This document shows, in pieces, positions 52,163 to 62,997 of a DNA stretch of 64,000 bases; the stretch's first letter is position 1; each line of letters starts with the position of its first letter. The stretch spans positions 1 to 64,000 of the forward strand of contig DATBHW010000012.1 in assembly GCA_036557285.1 (NCBI GenBank). Reading direction: 5' to 3'. Origin of the DNA: Ktedonobacterales bacterium. Lineage in GTDB: Bacteria > Chloroflexota > Ktedonobacteria > Ktedonobacterales > DATBGS01. The notes under the pieces were generated by a model that worked only from the letters and a program-made list of their open reading frames with translations, was not told the DNA's origin and ran no database searches. The position numbers were made by a program, and so were the translations under genes.

Positions 52163-53179
52163 ATGGCATCTGGCGATTGGATCGGTCTGCTCAGCGATCA
52201 GGCATCCATAGACGCCAATCGCTATGGGCAGATGACCCCCTGGCAGCGCGGGTACCTGAAGCCGCCGTCGCTGGTGGGTTCGCTGATTGCGCTGGCGGTG
52301 GTCGGCGCGGTGGTTGTGCCGCTGGACCTGTCCATTCTGGTGAATATCGGCGGGGAACTGCTGCGCAGCGATACCACGCTGATCGAACGTCTGATACTCC
52401 TGGTATTGCTCCTCTTCTTGCTCGCGGCTGCGTCAGCGTTCCTGCTGGTTCCCGTGCGCGATCTGCTGCGCAAGCTTCGCCTGCGGCGCGATCTGACGGA
52501 AGGGTACATTGTGCAGGAAGACGGCCAGATCGCCTTTTCCGCCAGGGGCGGGTATGTCGCGCGAGCCTCCGGGCGCACCCTGCGCGGTATTGACGGCGGC
52601 AAGGTGGTTCGCCTGACGCCGGGGATGTATCGCTTCTACTATCTGCCGCGCTCGCGCCGTGTCCTTTCTGCCGAGCGACAGATGCTCTTCGAGTCAGGCG
52701 GCCCCCAGGCGGGTCTGCTGCTGGCGCTGTCGCAGACGAATAACTTCAGCCTGGATGAATTGGACACCAATCGCCAGGGGCGGGCATCGAATCGGCAGCG
52801 GGTCCGGCTGGTGGGCAGGCTGGTAGTCTTATTGGTGGTGATGGGGCTTATCGTGGTCGGCTCGATCTGGCAGCTTGATTCGCTGCTGCACACTGCCCCG
52901 TGGAGCTTTTTAGTGCTGGGCGGGTTCCTGGTTCTATTCCTTGTTATGACCTATCAACGCTGGTTGGACCTGCTGGAAGGCCGCGTGGCGCTGCTGGAGG
53001 GATATGTGGAGGCGGTAGAAGACTCCGACGGTGAAGGCGTCACGTACCATTATGTGCTGGGTAGACAACGGTTTATGGTGAGCGGAACTGCCTACAAGGC
53101 GCTGGCCGCAGGGGTGCGCTATCGCCTGTACTATCTGCCGCACAGCAAGAGGCTCGTCAGCATCGAGCCGCTGCCCTAG
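52163..53179 (+). CDS. Four-TM membrane protein with two related cytoplasmic modules
   Basis: 338 residues. Two TM pairs (about 33-53 and 72-95; 217-238 and 246-265) each precede a beta-rich module. Both modules end in a shared phrase: TPGMYRFYYLPRSRRVLSAE and AAGVRYRLYYLPHSKRLVSIE. It therefore looks like an internal duplication of a TM-pair plus OB/PH-like unit. No named family. It may be cotranscribed with the kinase upstream. Start at MASGDWIGLL after a GAGGGGG site. Confidence 0.7.
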   Translation: MASGDWIGLLSDQASIDANRYGQMTPWQRGYLKPPSLVGSLIALAVVGAVVVPLDLSILVNIGGELLRSDTTLIERLILLVLLLFLLAAASAFLLVPVRDLLRKLRLRRDLTEGYIVQEDGQIAFSARGGYVARASGRTLRGIDGGKVVRLTPGMYRFYYLPRSRRVLSAERQMLFESGGPQAGLLLALSQTNNFSLDELDTNRQGRASNRQRVRLVGRLVVLLVVMGLIVVGSIWQLDSLLHTAPWSFLVLGGFLVLFLVMTYQRWLDLLEGRVALLEGYVEAVEDSDGEGVTYHYVLGRQRFMVSGTAYKALAAGVRYRLYYLPHSKRLVSIEPLP

Positions 53180-53297
53180 CCGAGATGGTACGATAGGTGC
53201 AGGGCTATAATGGCCGCCGCATGTGCCAGTGTCTTGCTCAGGCGTCGGCGGCGCGTCCGTAAAGCAGAACGATCTGCACCAGAAGGGATAAAAGCGC

Positions 53298-53591
53298 ATG
53301 TTTATTGCGGTGACACGAGTCAAGCTCCCGAAGGAGCCAATGCAGCGGATGGCAGAGGGTTTCAGGAGGAACGCGCCTGATCTGAAGGGGTTCCCTGGTT
53401 TCCTGGGCCTGGAACTGTGGACTAATGAGGACACTCTGGAGGCGGTTTCGCGCTGGGAGTCGCGGGAGGCGATGGAAGCCTACAGCAAGAGCGGCATGTT
53501 CCAGGCGCATCACGGGCGGGAAACGGGCGCTGGCGCTCAGGGGCCAGGCGCGGGCCAGGTAGAGTATTACACGGGCGAGACGCTGGTGTAA
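53298..53591 (+). CDS. Antibiotic biosynthesis monooxygenase-like (ABM) protein
   Basis: 97 residues: MFIAVTRVKLPKEPMQRMAE, FPGFLGLELWTNEDTLEAVSRWESREAMEAY (shortened here) and YSKSGMFQAHH. This is the dimeric ferredoxin-like fold of ABM and heme-degrading IsdG-like enzymes. No distinguishing heme ligand could be assigned. A single gene with an upstream TATAAT (53206-53211). Confidence 0.75.
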   Translation: MFIAVTRVKLPKEPMQRMAEGFRRNAPDLKGFPGFLGLELWTNEDTLEAVSRWESREAMEAYSKSGMFQAHHGRETGAGAQGPGAGQVEYYTGETLV

Positions 53592-53769
53592 CCAGATGGG
53601 AGCTTCCCAGGCGGCATGGCGCGCCTAAGCGGGTTAGCGTGGCGGGGCCATCAGGTCGCGTACTTCTGCGGGACTGTGCTGCTCCCATTCGGTGCGCGGC
53701 AGTTGCGTGGGAATGAGTGTGAATGGCCCGGACCACTAAAAGTCGTAGAAAACTCGTAGCTTGACTCGG

Positions 53770-54357
53770 AATTTTGGGCTGTCCTTTGCCTCGCTGACGT
53801 GTTATGATACCGCCTATTATCGCAGAGGCCAGGAACCAAGGGCACTGGAACGCCCTGGTGGACCTGCTGCGCGTCCAATCCCAACTGCGGGTGCAGCAGA
53901 GACGGTGGCTGGAGGCACAGTAACAGGTGGCCTGAACTCCTGCTATGCCCCACCAACACTGTGACCTGTGGCGCACATTAGAAGACCTGAACGCCACGGA
54001 GCGGACCATGTATGAATTGGATCCTGCAAAGATCACCACATGACCGTCCGTAAGCTGGCGCTGACCAATCTGGTCATGTAGACACGGGACCGCTATTTTC
54101 CGCCGATCTACGCCCAGGCGACCTGGCAGCGGCTCTGGCCGTTCTTCCAGTTGCCCAGTCTGGTGACGATTGACCAGCAGGCGGTGCGAGTCACCTTGCG
54201 CCCGTTCACTGATCGCCGCCTCACCGAAGACGTGACGAGGCTCTGCGCACGCGTGAGCCAAGCAGCACCGCCCTTGCCTGACGGTCGGCAGGTGCTCTTC
54301 ACCGTGGGAGCCATCCATCGTCCCATTCTAGATCAGTACAAGCGTTGGGTGGCCTGA
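53770..54357 (+). pseudogene. Decayed transposase fragment
   Basis: HCDLWRTLEDLNATERTMYE and LDPAKITT are in one frame. A frameshift near 54040 moves the reading to RKLALTNLVM, then a TAG stop (54078-54080), then TRDRYFPPIYAQATWQRLWP and LPSLVTIDQQAVRVTLRPF to a stop at 54357. A short 39-codon frame (ATG 53805) precedes it. The wording resembles C-terminal parts of DDE-type transposases in Ktedonobacteria (recalled pattern, not searched). It marks the left edge of the cassette that follows. Confidence 0.5.
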
Positions 54358-54360
54358 GAC

Positions 54361-54511
54361 CCTGTAATGTGATAATCCCTCTCTAACACAGCCCTCATCG
54401 GCGTATTTCTGTTTTTCCCTTGCTGTGCTGTATGAGAGAAATAGAGGGAGCCATTCCTCAGATCATGATTTGGTATAAGAGCACGCCTGATAAGCAGGGC
54501 AGGAGGAGCCT
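54361..54511 (+). promoter_or_regulatory. Upstream region of the large cassette
   Basis: Contains interrupted complements (TCCCTCT/AGAGGGA, CACAGC/GCTGTG, CTCAT/ATGAG) around 54370-54450 that can fold as a long weak stem, then TATAAG near 54473 and AGGAGG before the TTG start. No strong -35. Confidence 0.35.
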
Positions 54512-57500
54512 TTGAACATTCTGGATCAACGCATGGACGATCTCGCACAAACCCATCATGTGCCTCTCCTCAAGGCTGTGCTGGCAGCTCTGGAGAGCCA
54601 TAATCCCTTTGCCTGGCATAAAACCGCTGGGCGTCTGATGCTCGATGTTGACAGCATCACGCAGAAAGTGCTCGCCAAACCCTGGCGGGATACAGACCTG
54701 CTGACGCCAGCGCCCCAGGGAAGTGCGCGTAGCTCCACGCTGCACATGGCGCCTGAAGCGCGAGATGAGCTGCGCCATCTGCTCCAGCAGATTCAAGGCA
54801 GGCTGGCACAGCATTTGGAAGCACTGGCGGGCCTTCAGCACCTCTCGGTTCAAGACCTGGCGCGCCAGCGCATGGGCGCACTCCAGCAGATTCCTCCTTT
54901 TGGCGCCCTTGCCCAGGAGATTCCCGCAGAGTTGAAACGCCCCTTCAGCGCCAGCCGCAAGCGGCTCACTTTCATCCGTCCAGCAGACGGCACAACTGCA
55001 CATCAACTGCTTCCTGGCAAGGGAGCCATTCCTTCAACAGGGCACAGCCCGCTGTTGTCCTGGCACAAGCTGACCATGACGATTCAAGAGCCTGATGATG
55101 TGATCGAGCAATTGGCCGAGGCGGTACGTATCAAGCTGGAACAGGTACTCGAGCCATCCGATTACGAAGAACTGCACGAGCGCATCAAAGAGCAGGCCGC
55201 CTCGCCAACCTCCGAACTCACCAGACTCGTGCGCATCATTGCCACCGAAACAGTTGGGCAGTTAAAAAAAGAAGCCTGCCTCTCCTATCTCGGCTTCCTG
55301 GAGGAGCAGATGGACGAGCGCAACCGGATGCGGCCCGCGCTGCGCGAACTGCTGCGCCGTCTCCGGCTCCTTCAAGCGTACCTGCGCCGCGAAGATAAAG
55401 CGGACACGATTTATGAGGTGACGTATCGAGGCCAGACGATGGATCTGCGCTCTGTGTTTGCCCAGGCCACGGCGTTTTCAGATTTGCCCGTGTTCCCCCT
55501 GGTGGATGGATCGCTGGGCGAAATCACCAACCAGGGCACCCATACCTACGTGTTTGGCATGAAGCTCAAGCTGAACGGAAAGGTTGCCCGTTATGACAAC
55601 CTATCATCGTTTGACTACCACCTGGCGCTGCTGCAAAAACGTTATCAGGCTCAGCCTGAGCATCTGGTGCGCCTGGCGATTCTGTACCACCTCATCTTCT
55701 CCCGCTTCGGCGACTCCAGCTATGACCCCATCGCGGCGCTGGAGCAAGAAGTTCTTCCTGTCTTGCAGCGTGATACCGCCTCACCTGATGGGCAAGCAGC
55801 GGTTGAGCGCCTCTTTGTCAGCCTTGCCAACACCTGTCTGTCAGCGCGTGGAGAGGTGAATGCGCTGGCGGCTGCCCTGCGTGGTGTGGTGAGGCAGACC
55901 ACGCAAGCCACCAGCCAGCGTTGGGATGTCGCGCTCAGCGTCCGCGAGGGCATCCTGGAAAGCACTCCGACTACGCTTCTGGACGAAGGGCGGCTCTTGC
56001 GGCAGGTGTTTGCCTCAGATCGCAAAGAGTATCTTGCCTATCTGGAAGTGGGCGAGCCTCAAGTGACCAGCCACACGCTTCTGACACTCCGGGCGCAGAT
56101 CGCTTTTGATGCGTTGCACTGCTTTGAGGCCGAGGGTCAGGTAGAAACCTGTGACATTGGATACGATGCCGACGGGTGGACCATCCTCCCCGTCTTTCTT
56201 TCCGTCCCTTCGGAGCCACTGGGCCAAGCAGATTTGACCAGCACCCCAAATAGCCCACCACGCCCTGGATTGATGCTCCAATGCGCTGCTCAGATCAATC
56301 ATAATGGAAAGCTCCTGTCAGCCCATGCCTCCTCGACTACGGATTGGTTTGTCTATCGCTACGTCGTCACCCTGCTGGCCTATCTGGGCATCCGACTGCT
56401 GGCCTCCTTTGGACCAGACCCGACGCGGTTGTTCATCAGCCTTGCCCGGATGCACCGCATCAGCGAGCAAGAAGGCAAAGATGGCGACCCAGAAAGCTTT
56501 CTGGCTGACCTGAGCAAGGTACTTGCCCAGATGCTCGGCGTTGATTACCTGGCAAGCGCCCAGGGGCTGCTCCAATCAACGGTTGACATCTACAAGGCCG
56601 CAATGCCGCCACCTCTTTGTACGCGCCCTTGCCAAAAGTGTTCACGCTCCAGCAGGCGCCTCCCGATGTCCTGCCGCGCCTCGCGCTGGTGGTTGTTTCC
56701 AGCCGCGAAAGCGACAGCCTGCGCCAGAGCAGTCCAGACACCCAGGAGCGGCTTTCCACCGTCTATGGCGAGGTTGTCGGCATAGATCGTCTGGATGAGC
56801 GCCGTATGCGAGTGCAGCGGCGCGCTACCTTCAGCGGAACCTATCCGGCCCAGGACCTCTATACCAACCCGACCATCATCCTGGACCAGATGCATCATCT
56901 CTATCAAGCCGGGTATCGCCATATCCTGTATGTGGCGCAAGCGCCCTACAGCAGCACCCTGCACATCACCCGCAAGGGACAGGACCGCGCGGTGGCAGGC
57001 CAGGATGATGACAGGCTGTTCTTCCTCTCGCGCCAGATCATCACCCGCTGCCTTCAGGAAAAGCCAGGGCTGCACATTTATCCCGTCTTCCGCGATCAGT
57101 ACCACGCAATGAAGCTGGCCCGCGATCTGGGGGCCGATACCCTCTATATCCAGGATCTGGCCGAACTCACCCAGGTGGTGGATGACCGCAGCCAGGCGCA
57201 GCAAATGGTCGTGTTCCTCAACCTATTCAGCGGACACACCAACGTCGCCAGCCGGGATAGGGCAGATAAATACAATGGGGTCGTCTCCTACGCGACCCTG
57301 CTCAATATCTACGGCGGCGTTCTCAACGAGCGTGATCTGCGGGCAGCCTTGATCCATGATGAAGGGGGGAAGAATCCCCTGAAAAACCTGCTGGTGCTCT
57401 ACCTTACCCTCTTTCACCTCTCGCGCTACGAGAAGCAGGAGCGGGGGCCAATTGCTATCAAGCTCAATCCCTATGAAGCCATCATCGGGGATGAATCGGT

Positions 57501-57618
57501 TGGCGCCGCTGCCGCTCAGCCGCATGCCAATCGCGCCTTGCGCTTTAATTTCCTATCTTTCCTGACGATGGTGCGCAACGACATCCTGGCTGCGCCAGAG
57601 AAACGAGGCGTGCAATGA
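54512..57618 (+). CDS. Cassette protein A: ~1,035-residue unrecognised protein, interrupted by a -1 frameshift
   Basis: The first frame runs 54512-56785; the second from 56587 at the earliest (TTG 56617) to 57618. Coding character switches between 56587 and about 56617: frame 1 reads YKAAMPPPL and then nonsense, while frame 2 continues YAPLPKVFTLQQAPPDVL and LALVVVSSRESDS. Frame 2 has a stop at 56584, so the shift lies after it. No canonical slippery heptamer is there (only C CAA AAG at 56632-56638). No domain recognised. The C-terminal third alternates strands and helices (RHILYVAQAPYSSTLHITRK, LHIYPVFRDQYHAMKLA), as in a nucleotide-binding or RNase H-like fold; this is speculation. TTG start with AGGAGG. 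Its stop overlaps the next ATG (ATGA). Confidence 0.7.
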
Positions 57619-60600
57619 TTGATCCACTGGTTGAGGACGCCGGGCGTCTTTTTGAGGCCGGATTTATGCTGGGGGTCATTCGCGCGCTGGGGACGCTTCC
57701 CACGCCACCACCAGCCCTGGAGTTCTATCGGGCACAGCGAGAGAGCTATCCGCTCCCCCAGGTTATTGATCGCTTTGTCCGCCGGGTGCCATCCCTGAGC
57801 GTGCGCGATGCCGGGCGGGTACTGGCGCGCTACTACCTGTTCAAAGGCCACGTCTCTGGCCTGACTTTCTTGAATGAGTACCTGGATGCGCTGGTCGCCC
57901 AGGCAGGCGAAGGGACACGCAAACAAGAACGTGCCAGGCGCGAGCTACAGGTGCGCTATTGGCAGTGCTCGCTTCAGGGACGCAATCGGTTGGAGGAACC
58001 TTCAGAGCAAGCACGGGACGAGCAATATACCTGCTGGTTGGAGCAGCTTGGCGTACCGCTCAGCGCCATCTGGGAGGCGGAGCGGAAGGGTGGCGGCTTC
58101 CTCAATGCAGACCTGCTGCTCTGGGTGCAGCATGCTCACAACACGCGCCATGATATTCTCGTGATAGACACCTCTATCGCTACAGCCGGAAGCCGCCACC
58201 TCGCCACCGACCTGACGATTGGCGGGGAACTGCTGCGCATGCTGGAACGCGATGTCAGCTATCTCGCGGAAAAAGGAGCCTTTTCCCGGCTTGCCATCGA
58301 GACGGGCGCCGAAACTGGCCCGCTGTTCACCCGGCAGCTTGTGCCGTATTTTACGGCCTTTGCTAGCAGCGATAAGGAAAGCTCCAAGCTGATCCAGGCC
58401 GCCAGCTATGCCCAGAGCTTTTATCACTTTGTTCGTCGTTCCAACCTGCTGCAACCTGATGCGCCCCTCTCCTTTCACGTCGTTGGCTATTCTGGGCGCG
58501 GCATCAGCAGTATGACCCTGCGCCCAGATCAGGAGGAAGTGCTGGAGGCATGCGCCGAAACCTACCGCCGGGGAAAATATGACCAGCCTGAACTGGAGCA
58601 AGCAGCACGTCTGGAAGAGGCACGCAAGCGGGTCTTTCAGGTCATTCAACGCAAAACGGCGCTGCTCTTTCAGGATGGCAAGACGTTTATGCAGAAGCTG
58701 ACCGAGCAGCTTCCCGCCAGCGGCGGTATCGAACACACCGAGACTCTGGCCGGATTGTTTCAGAACACAACCATGCTCCCCCCAGAGGCAACCCTGCGCC
58801 GCTATGATCTAGCCCCGGCAGACCTGGTGCGACACAGCAAAAGCGGCGTCCCGGATACGCGCGCGGCGCATGCCGAACTGGTCTGGCGTGCCCTGGAATC
58901 TGGACGCCGCTACCTCTTCTTGACTGGCAACCCCGGCATCGGCAAGACAACGACGATTGCCACCTATCTGAAAAAACGCTGCCACGAGGAAGGTTATCTC
59001 CTGCTCTACGCCAGCCCGCGCAAAGCCGTCAATCGTGATATTCTGGAAAAATTCAAAGCAGCGCCCCAGGAGGCAAGCAATGGCGCAGAAGCATTTTACA
59101 GCGATCAGTTTCTTGGGCTGAGCGCCAACGCCGCTTTGATCCGCAGTGCCGGTGGTCGGCCCACCGTCGAGTATGTCGGCGCTTCGGCGCGCCTGCCGCT
59201 TCAACCTCGTGGGGTGCAGTTTCTTTCCAGCGAAGCGGTCGAGCGTCTGAACCAGAATCCCGCCGCTGGTGGGCAGAGGCGATTGGCGCAGGTGGCTGAG
59301 GATACGCTGCGCGACAAAGGCATGCAGGGGGCTGGAGTCGTGAAGAGTATTTGTACTGCCATTGGCGCCGCGCTAAGTACCACACAGCCCAATGCCCTTG
59401 CCGCTGCACTGGCTATTCAGGCCCTCAAACGCGACGACCAGGGCCGCGACACGCTGGAACACCTCCGCGAAATCTTTGGCAGCGCCTACAGCCGTAAGGA
59501 TAACCGCTTTCTCCCTGACCAGATGTGCGCGCTGGCAGCGACGACCCGGCATATCATTATCATGATTGATGAGATTACGGGGGATGACTCTGGCTACGAG
59601 TTCTTCCGGCGCGTGGCCGAATGGCTGAAGGAGCTGCGCCTGGAGCAGTATGGCTTTCGCACGACCATCATCGTTTCCGATGCCTCCATTACCGGCGTCG
59701 AGGTGGCGCGTGCGCATTTCGCGCTCGACCAGCGCGAGCCGGACGCCCGGAAAATCTACCTGACCACAACGCCCCACCATCAGGATCAGGCTGCGGAAGC
59801 CGTTTCGCTGCTTCCCTTCAGCTTCGAGCAGGAGGGCGCGGACGATGCCTATCTGGTCAACAGCAACTCCTATCCAGCCAGCACGCTGCATCTGCGCTAT
59901 CAGGTCTGCCTGGATACCCTGGAACTGTCGGATGAGCTGACACGCACCGAACAGCGTGAACTGCTTTCAAGCTGGAGGACGCAGCGGCGCATCGATCAGT
60001 GCATCGTTCAGGATGTTTGCTCACTCCTGGAGAAGCGGGACAACGAAGAGCAAATCATCGTGTATGTCCAGGATAAAGGGCGGCTGCAAGGCATCATTGA
60101 AGCTATCCGCAAGCAGCAAGAGCAGGTCGGGAAAACCTTTACCAGGCACGAACACTACGTCGAGATTCACGCCGATAGCTCAGAGAGCGAGCGCGCTTTT
60201 ATCGAGCGAGCGGAGGACCGTGACCGTTTCGCCATCGTGTTCATGACGTCTTCGGCCAGCCGGGGGCTGACCTTCTCCAAAGCCAGGCATATCCTGGTGG
60301 ACGTAGCGCGTTTCAATATCGAAACCAACTTGATGGAGATTATCCAGGTTCTCTATCGCGGGCGCGGTGGCTCCTACGACCTGGGAGAGAAACACGTGAC
60401 CTTCTACCTGTCTGATCGCGTGGTCATCCATCCAGATCGACGAGAGAGCTGTCTGCGCGAAGGACTGATGAGCCTGATGACCATGCTAAGCCTCCTCAAG
60501 ATGTGTGTGATGACCCGCATTGCTGGCGCGGCGCCACTGCGAGATCGAGCAGTGAGCCTGATCCCCATCGGGGGAAATCGGTCTCTGGCGCCGGGCAAGC

Positions 60601-61399
60601 CTACCACCATGATGTTGCTGCCTTCGAGCGCGCTTTGCGCCAGCAGATGCGCGGAGCGCGCAGCAATGACTGGGCGCTGACGACCTTGCACAAAGCCATC
60701 AGCCGCCTGATGGACCACGCTGAGATTCGCCTGCCTCCTGGACCTGGCTCCTACCTTTCGCTCTATCAGGGGGCCTCCGAGGGACGCCTGGAGCAGTGGA
60801 TGCTCAGCGATGAGCTGGTGGAAGAGGCGTATGTCCTGGGGAATCTGCTGATAGTGCCAGTAGATGCGGCGGTTGAGACCACCCATCATCTGGGCATCTC
60901 GCGCGAGATTGCTGCCGTTGCCAATGAGCAAACGCGTAAGGCCCTCTGTCATGTGCTCAACCACCCCCGTGAGTATTCACAAAGCGTGGTTGATGGTGCG
61001 AAAGCATTTCGTCAGTTGCTCAAGGAAGTGGAGGACGCCGAGCGTTCGCAGCGACTGGAACATCGTGGCGGGATACAGCGCGGTTATCATGTCGTTCCCC
61101 TGGCGATGTTTGTGGCAAAAGGGCCGATTGCCGCGTATTGTCAGGAACTGGCCGAGCGGGAAGAGGACGAGCAAGCCGCGCTCCTGCGCAGCGCGCTGAT
61201 TCATTACGTTCGGGACAGCTATCCCATTGATACCTTACTGCCCATTGGAAGTTGGTATAGCCGCTTCCCGTTCCTGCTCATCACCAGCCAGGACTTGCAG
61301 GCGCTGCGGGCCAAGACCTTTCAGGCCGGGCATACCCTGATGTCGCGCGAGATGAACCTGCTCACCCTGCTGCTCTCTGACGAGAAACAAAATACTTAG
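57615..61399 (+). CDS. Cassette protein B: SF2-like helicase/ATPase, ~1,260 residues, with -1 frameshift
   Basis: The first frame is 57615-60680; the reading then passes in the -1 frame to 61399. An N-terminal domain of about 410 residues is unrecognised. The motor follows: Walker A LTGNPGIGKTTTIATYLKKR (about 437), Walker B IIIMIDEITGDD (about 650), VSDASI, IIVYVQDKGRL, FMTSSASRGLTFSKARHIL and QVLYRGRGG (about 910, motif VI). The shift occurs at G GGA AAT (60572-60578), giving IPIGGKSVSGAGQAYHHDVA instead of a 34-residue nonsense tail. The last about 270 residues (ALTTLHKAISRLMDHAEIRL...) are unrecognised. Start ATG overlaps the stop of gene A. Confidence 0.75.
60572..60578 (+). promoter_or_regulatory. 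Candidate -1 frameshift slippery heptamer
   Basis: GGGAAAT in phase G-GGA-AAT of the helicase frame; a tandem slip gives GGG-AAA and enters the open downstream frame. CTGGCGC at about 60584 could pair with GCGCCAG near 60640 as a downstream stem. A plain one-base deletion in the G run remains possible. Confidence 0.45.
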
Positions 61400-61412
61400 T
61401 ACAGAGGTTCTA

Positions 61413-61441
61413 TTGACACTGTTCTGCTCGCCTCCTATACT
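61413..61441 (+). promoter_or_regulatory. Consensus promoter before the sigma-like gene
   Basis: TTGACA, exactly 17 bases, TATACT. It lies 14 bases after the end of cassette gene B and excludes the upstream starts of the next frame. Confidence 0.75.
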
Positions 61442-61544
61442 CGACATTGCCTCACAGCACAGTGGCCGCGCCTCCAGCAGCCCCGGAACCTTCCTTCGCC
61501 GCCTGGAGTGGCAGCCTGTGGCAGCAATGATGAAGGAGCGAGTC

Positions 61545-62330
61545 GTGGAAGGCGAGCAGGACGACTATTTAGCAGCACGGCAGGCTGACTTTGAGCAGCA
61601 ATTTCAGGCACTGCCAGCCGCTGGCACAGCCGCCTATTGGCAGCGCGTAGAGACATTCGGGGCAGGCGCGTTGCTCCTTGAGGTACTGAGCCGCTGCCTG
61701 CGCGAACGGTTGCGCGCGGGGGCCAGACGAGACGCAGAACGTATTTTTGATGTGATCATCCCCCACGTGCGGAAAACGATTCAATTCTGGATCAAGATAT
61801 TCGACAGCCAGACCCCTGGTGGCATCAATCAAGAAGTCGCTAAGGATTTAGCATCAGAGTGTTATCTCGCGCTCTGGAGAGAACTTGCCAATGCTCCAGA
61901 CACCTTCTTGCTCAAGGGCTTTCGCAAGAAGCTCAAGTGGATCATACATCATGTCGCGCATACATTCTTAGAACAAGAAGGAGTGTGGCAGCGCAAAGGG
62001 GTTAAAGACCCGACGCGCGTACCCATCACTGAACAGGACAGCATAGACGTCAGCCGAGATGAGGAAAGCACCACTGGGCTGCTCAGTCTGACTGATTCGC
62101 ACAGTCAGCCCTTCGGGGAGGAAGAAGTACGTATAGATATAGAGGAGTTCCTGGCACAGCTTGATCCTAAATCACGACAGATGTTCTACAGATACTTTTA
62201 TGCTGGTTATACGCAGCAGGAAATTGCCAATCTGCTTCACATCACCGACAAAACGGTGCGTGAGCATCTCAAAAGAATCGTGGACGAACTGCGCACATAT
62301 CTAGGGGGCGAGGAGGAGTCACGTGGCTAA
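61545..62330 (+). CDS. Sigma-70-family-like factor
   Basis: About 261 residues. The N-terminal half has helices like sigma region 2 (ASECYLALWRELANAPDTFL, FRKKLKWIIHHVAHTFLEQE). The C-terminus has a clear region-4 helix-turn-helix: LDPKSRQMFYRYFYAGYTQQ, EIANLLHITDKTVREHLKRI. It could be a sigma factor or a sigma-like regulator. GTG 61545 has AAGGAG at 6 bases; ATG 61527/61530 are alternatives. The promoter at 61413 lies directly upstream. It overlaps the next gene by 8 bases. Confidence 0.75.
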   Translation: MEGEQDDYLAARQADFEQQFQALPAAGTAAYWQRVETFGAGALLLEVLSRCLRERLRAGARRDAERIFDVIIPHVRKTIQFWIKIFDSQTPGGINQEVAKDLASECYLALWRELANAPDTFLLKGFRKKLKWIIHHVAHTFLEQEGVWQRKGVKDPTRVPITEQDSIDVSRDEESTTGLLSLTDSHSQPFGEEEVRIDIEEFLAQLDPKSRQMFYRYFYAGYTQQEIANLLHITDKTVREHLKRIVDELRTYLGGEEESRG

Positions 62331-62982
62331 CTCACAACACGATCAGCCTACCGGCGCAGACTACCAGCGGCAATATGAACTGGATCATATTACTGCCCAA
62401 TATGAGGACGAGTACTACGCAGGAAAATCCCCCAAAATCGCAGAGTATATACAGCGTTACCCACAGTTTGCCACAGAATTAATGGAGTTTGCCCTCTTCT
62501 TCCATACCATAGGAGCAGCAGAAGAAGAACCTGATCCTGTGCCTTCCCCTGAATTCACTGCTGCCGAGCAAAAAGTACGCGCCCTCATCCAGGCGGAATC
62601 CGCCTCCTTCCAACATGCTGCCATCGAAGGATTAGTACAGCAGGGCCTCTCAGTTGGCTATCTGCCACCAAAATTGGCTGAGGCACTGGGCATCAGCCGG
62701 GATGTCCTGGCAAAGCTGGAGGCCCACGCTGTTGCAGCCAGTACCATTCCCCGTACCTTCATTCAGCGAGCGAGCAAAATCCTCCAGGTTGTTCCCGAAG
62801 CGATCATCGGCTTTCTCCAGGGAGCTACCCCAGCACAAGCCGGGGGATTTTTCTATGCCGATCAGGCTCCTCAGCAAGAACAAGAAGCTTTTCTAGAAGC
62901 CATCCAGACAAGCCCCCGGCTCACAACTGAACAAAAACAAGAATGGGCTGAGATCGTTGCGCGAGACCTATCAGACGCCTGA
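62323..62982 (+). CDS. Partner protein of the sigma-like factor (HTH-like, unrecognised)
   Basis: 219 residues. The N-terminal YYAGKSPKIAEYIQRYPQFATELMEFAL resembles segments found in anti-sigma or kinase-associated proteins that read 'RYP...EL'. The middle part, LVQQGLSVGYLPPKLAEALG and ISRDVLAKLEAHAV, looks like a degenerate XRE helix-turn-helix. The GTG start has GAGGAGG and overlaps the sigma-like gene, so the two are translationally coupled. It may control the sigma factor; inferred from position. Confidence 0.65.
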   Translation: MANSQHDQPTGADYQRQYELDHITAQYEDEYYAGKSPKIAEYIQRYPQFATELMEFALFFHTIGAAEEEPDPVPSPEFTAAEQKVRALIQAESASFQHAAIEGLVQQGLSVGYLPPKLAEALGISRDVLAKLEAHAVAASTIPRTFIQRASKILQVVPEAIIGFLQGATPAQAGGFFYADQAPQQEQEAFLEAIQTSPRLTTEQKQEWAEIVARDLSDA

Positions 62983-62997
62983 AGTGAGAAACCTTGT

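Noticed and set aside
53422-54318. 298-codon minus-strand frame over the ABM gene and the transposase remnant
   Set aside because: Opposes a clear ABM gene and recognisable transposase words on the plus strand; composition is shadow-like.
61413-61544. Longer N-terminus for the sigma-like protein starting at 61413
   Set aside because: That start codon is part of the -35 box of a perfect promoter, so the mRNA begins downstream of it.
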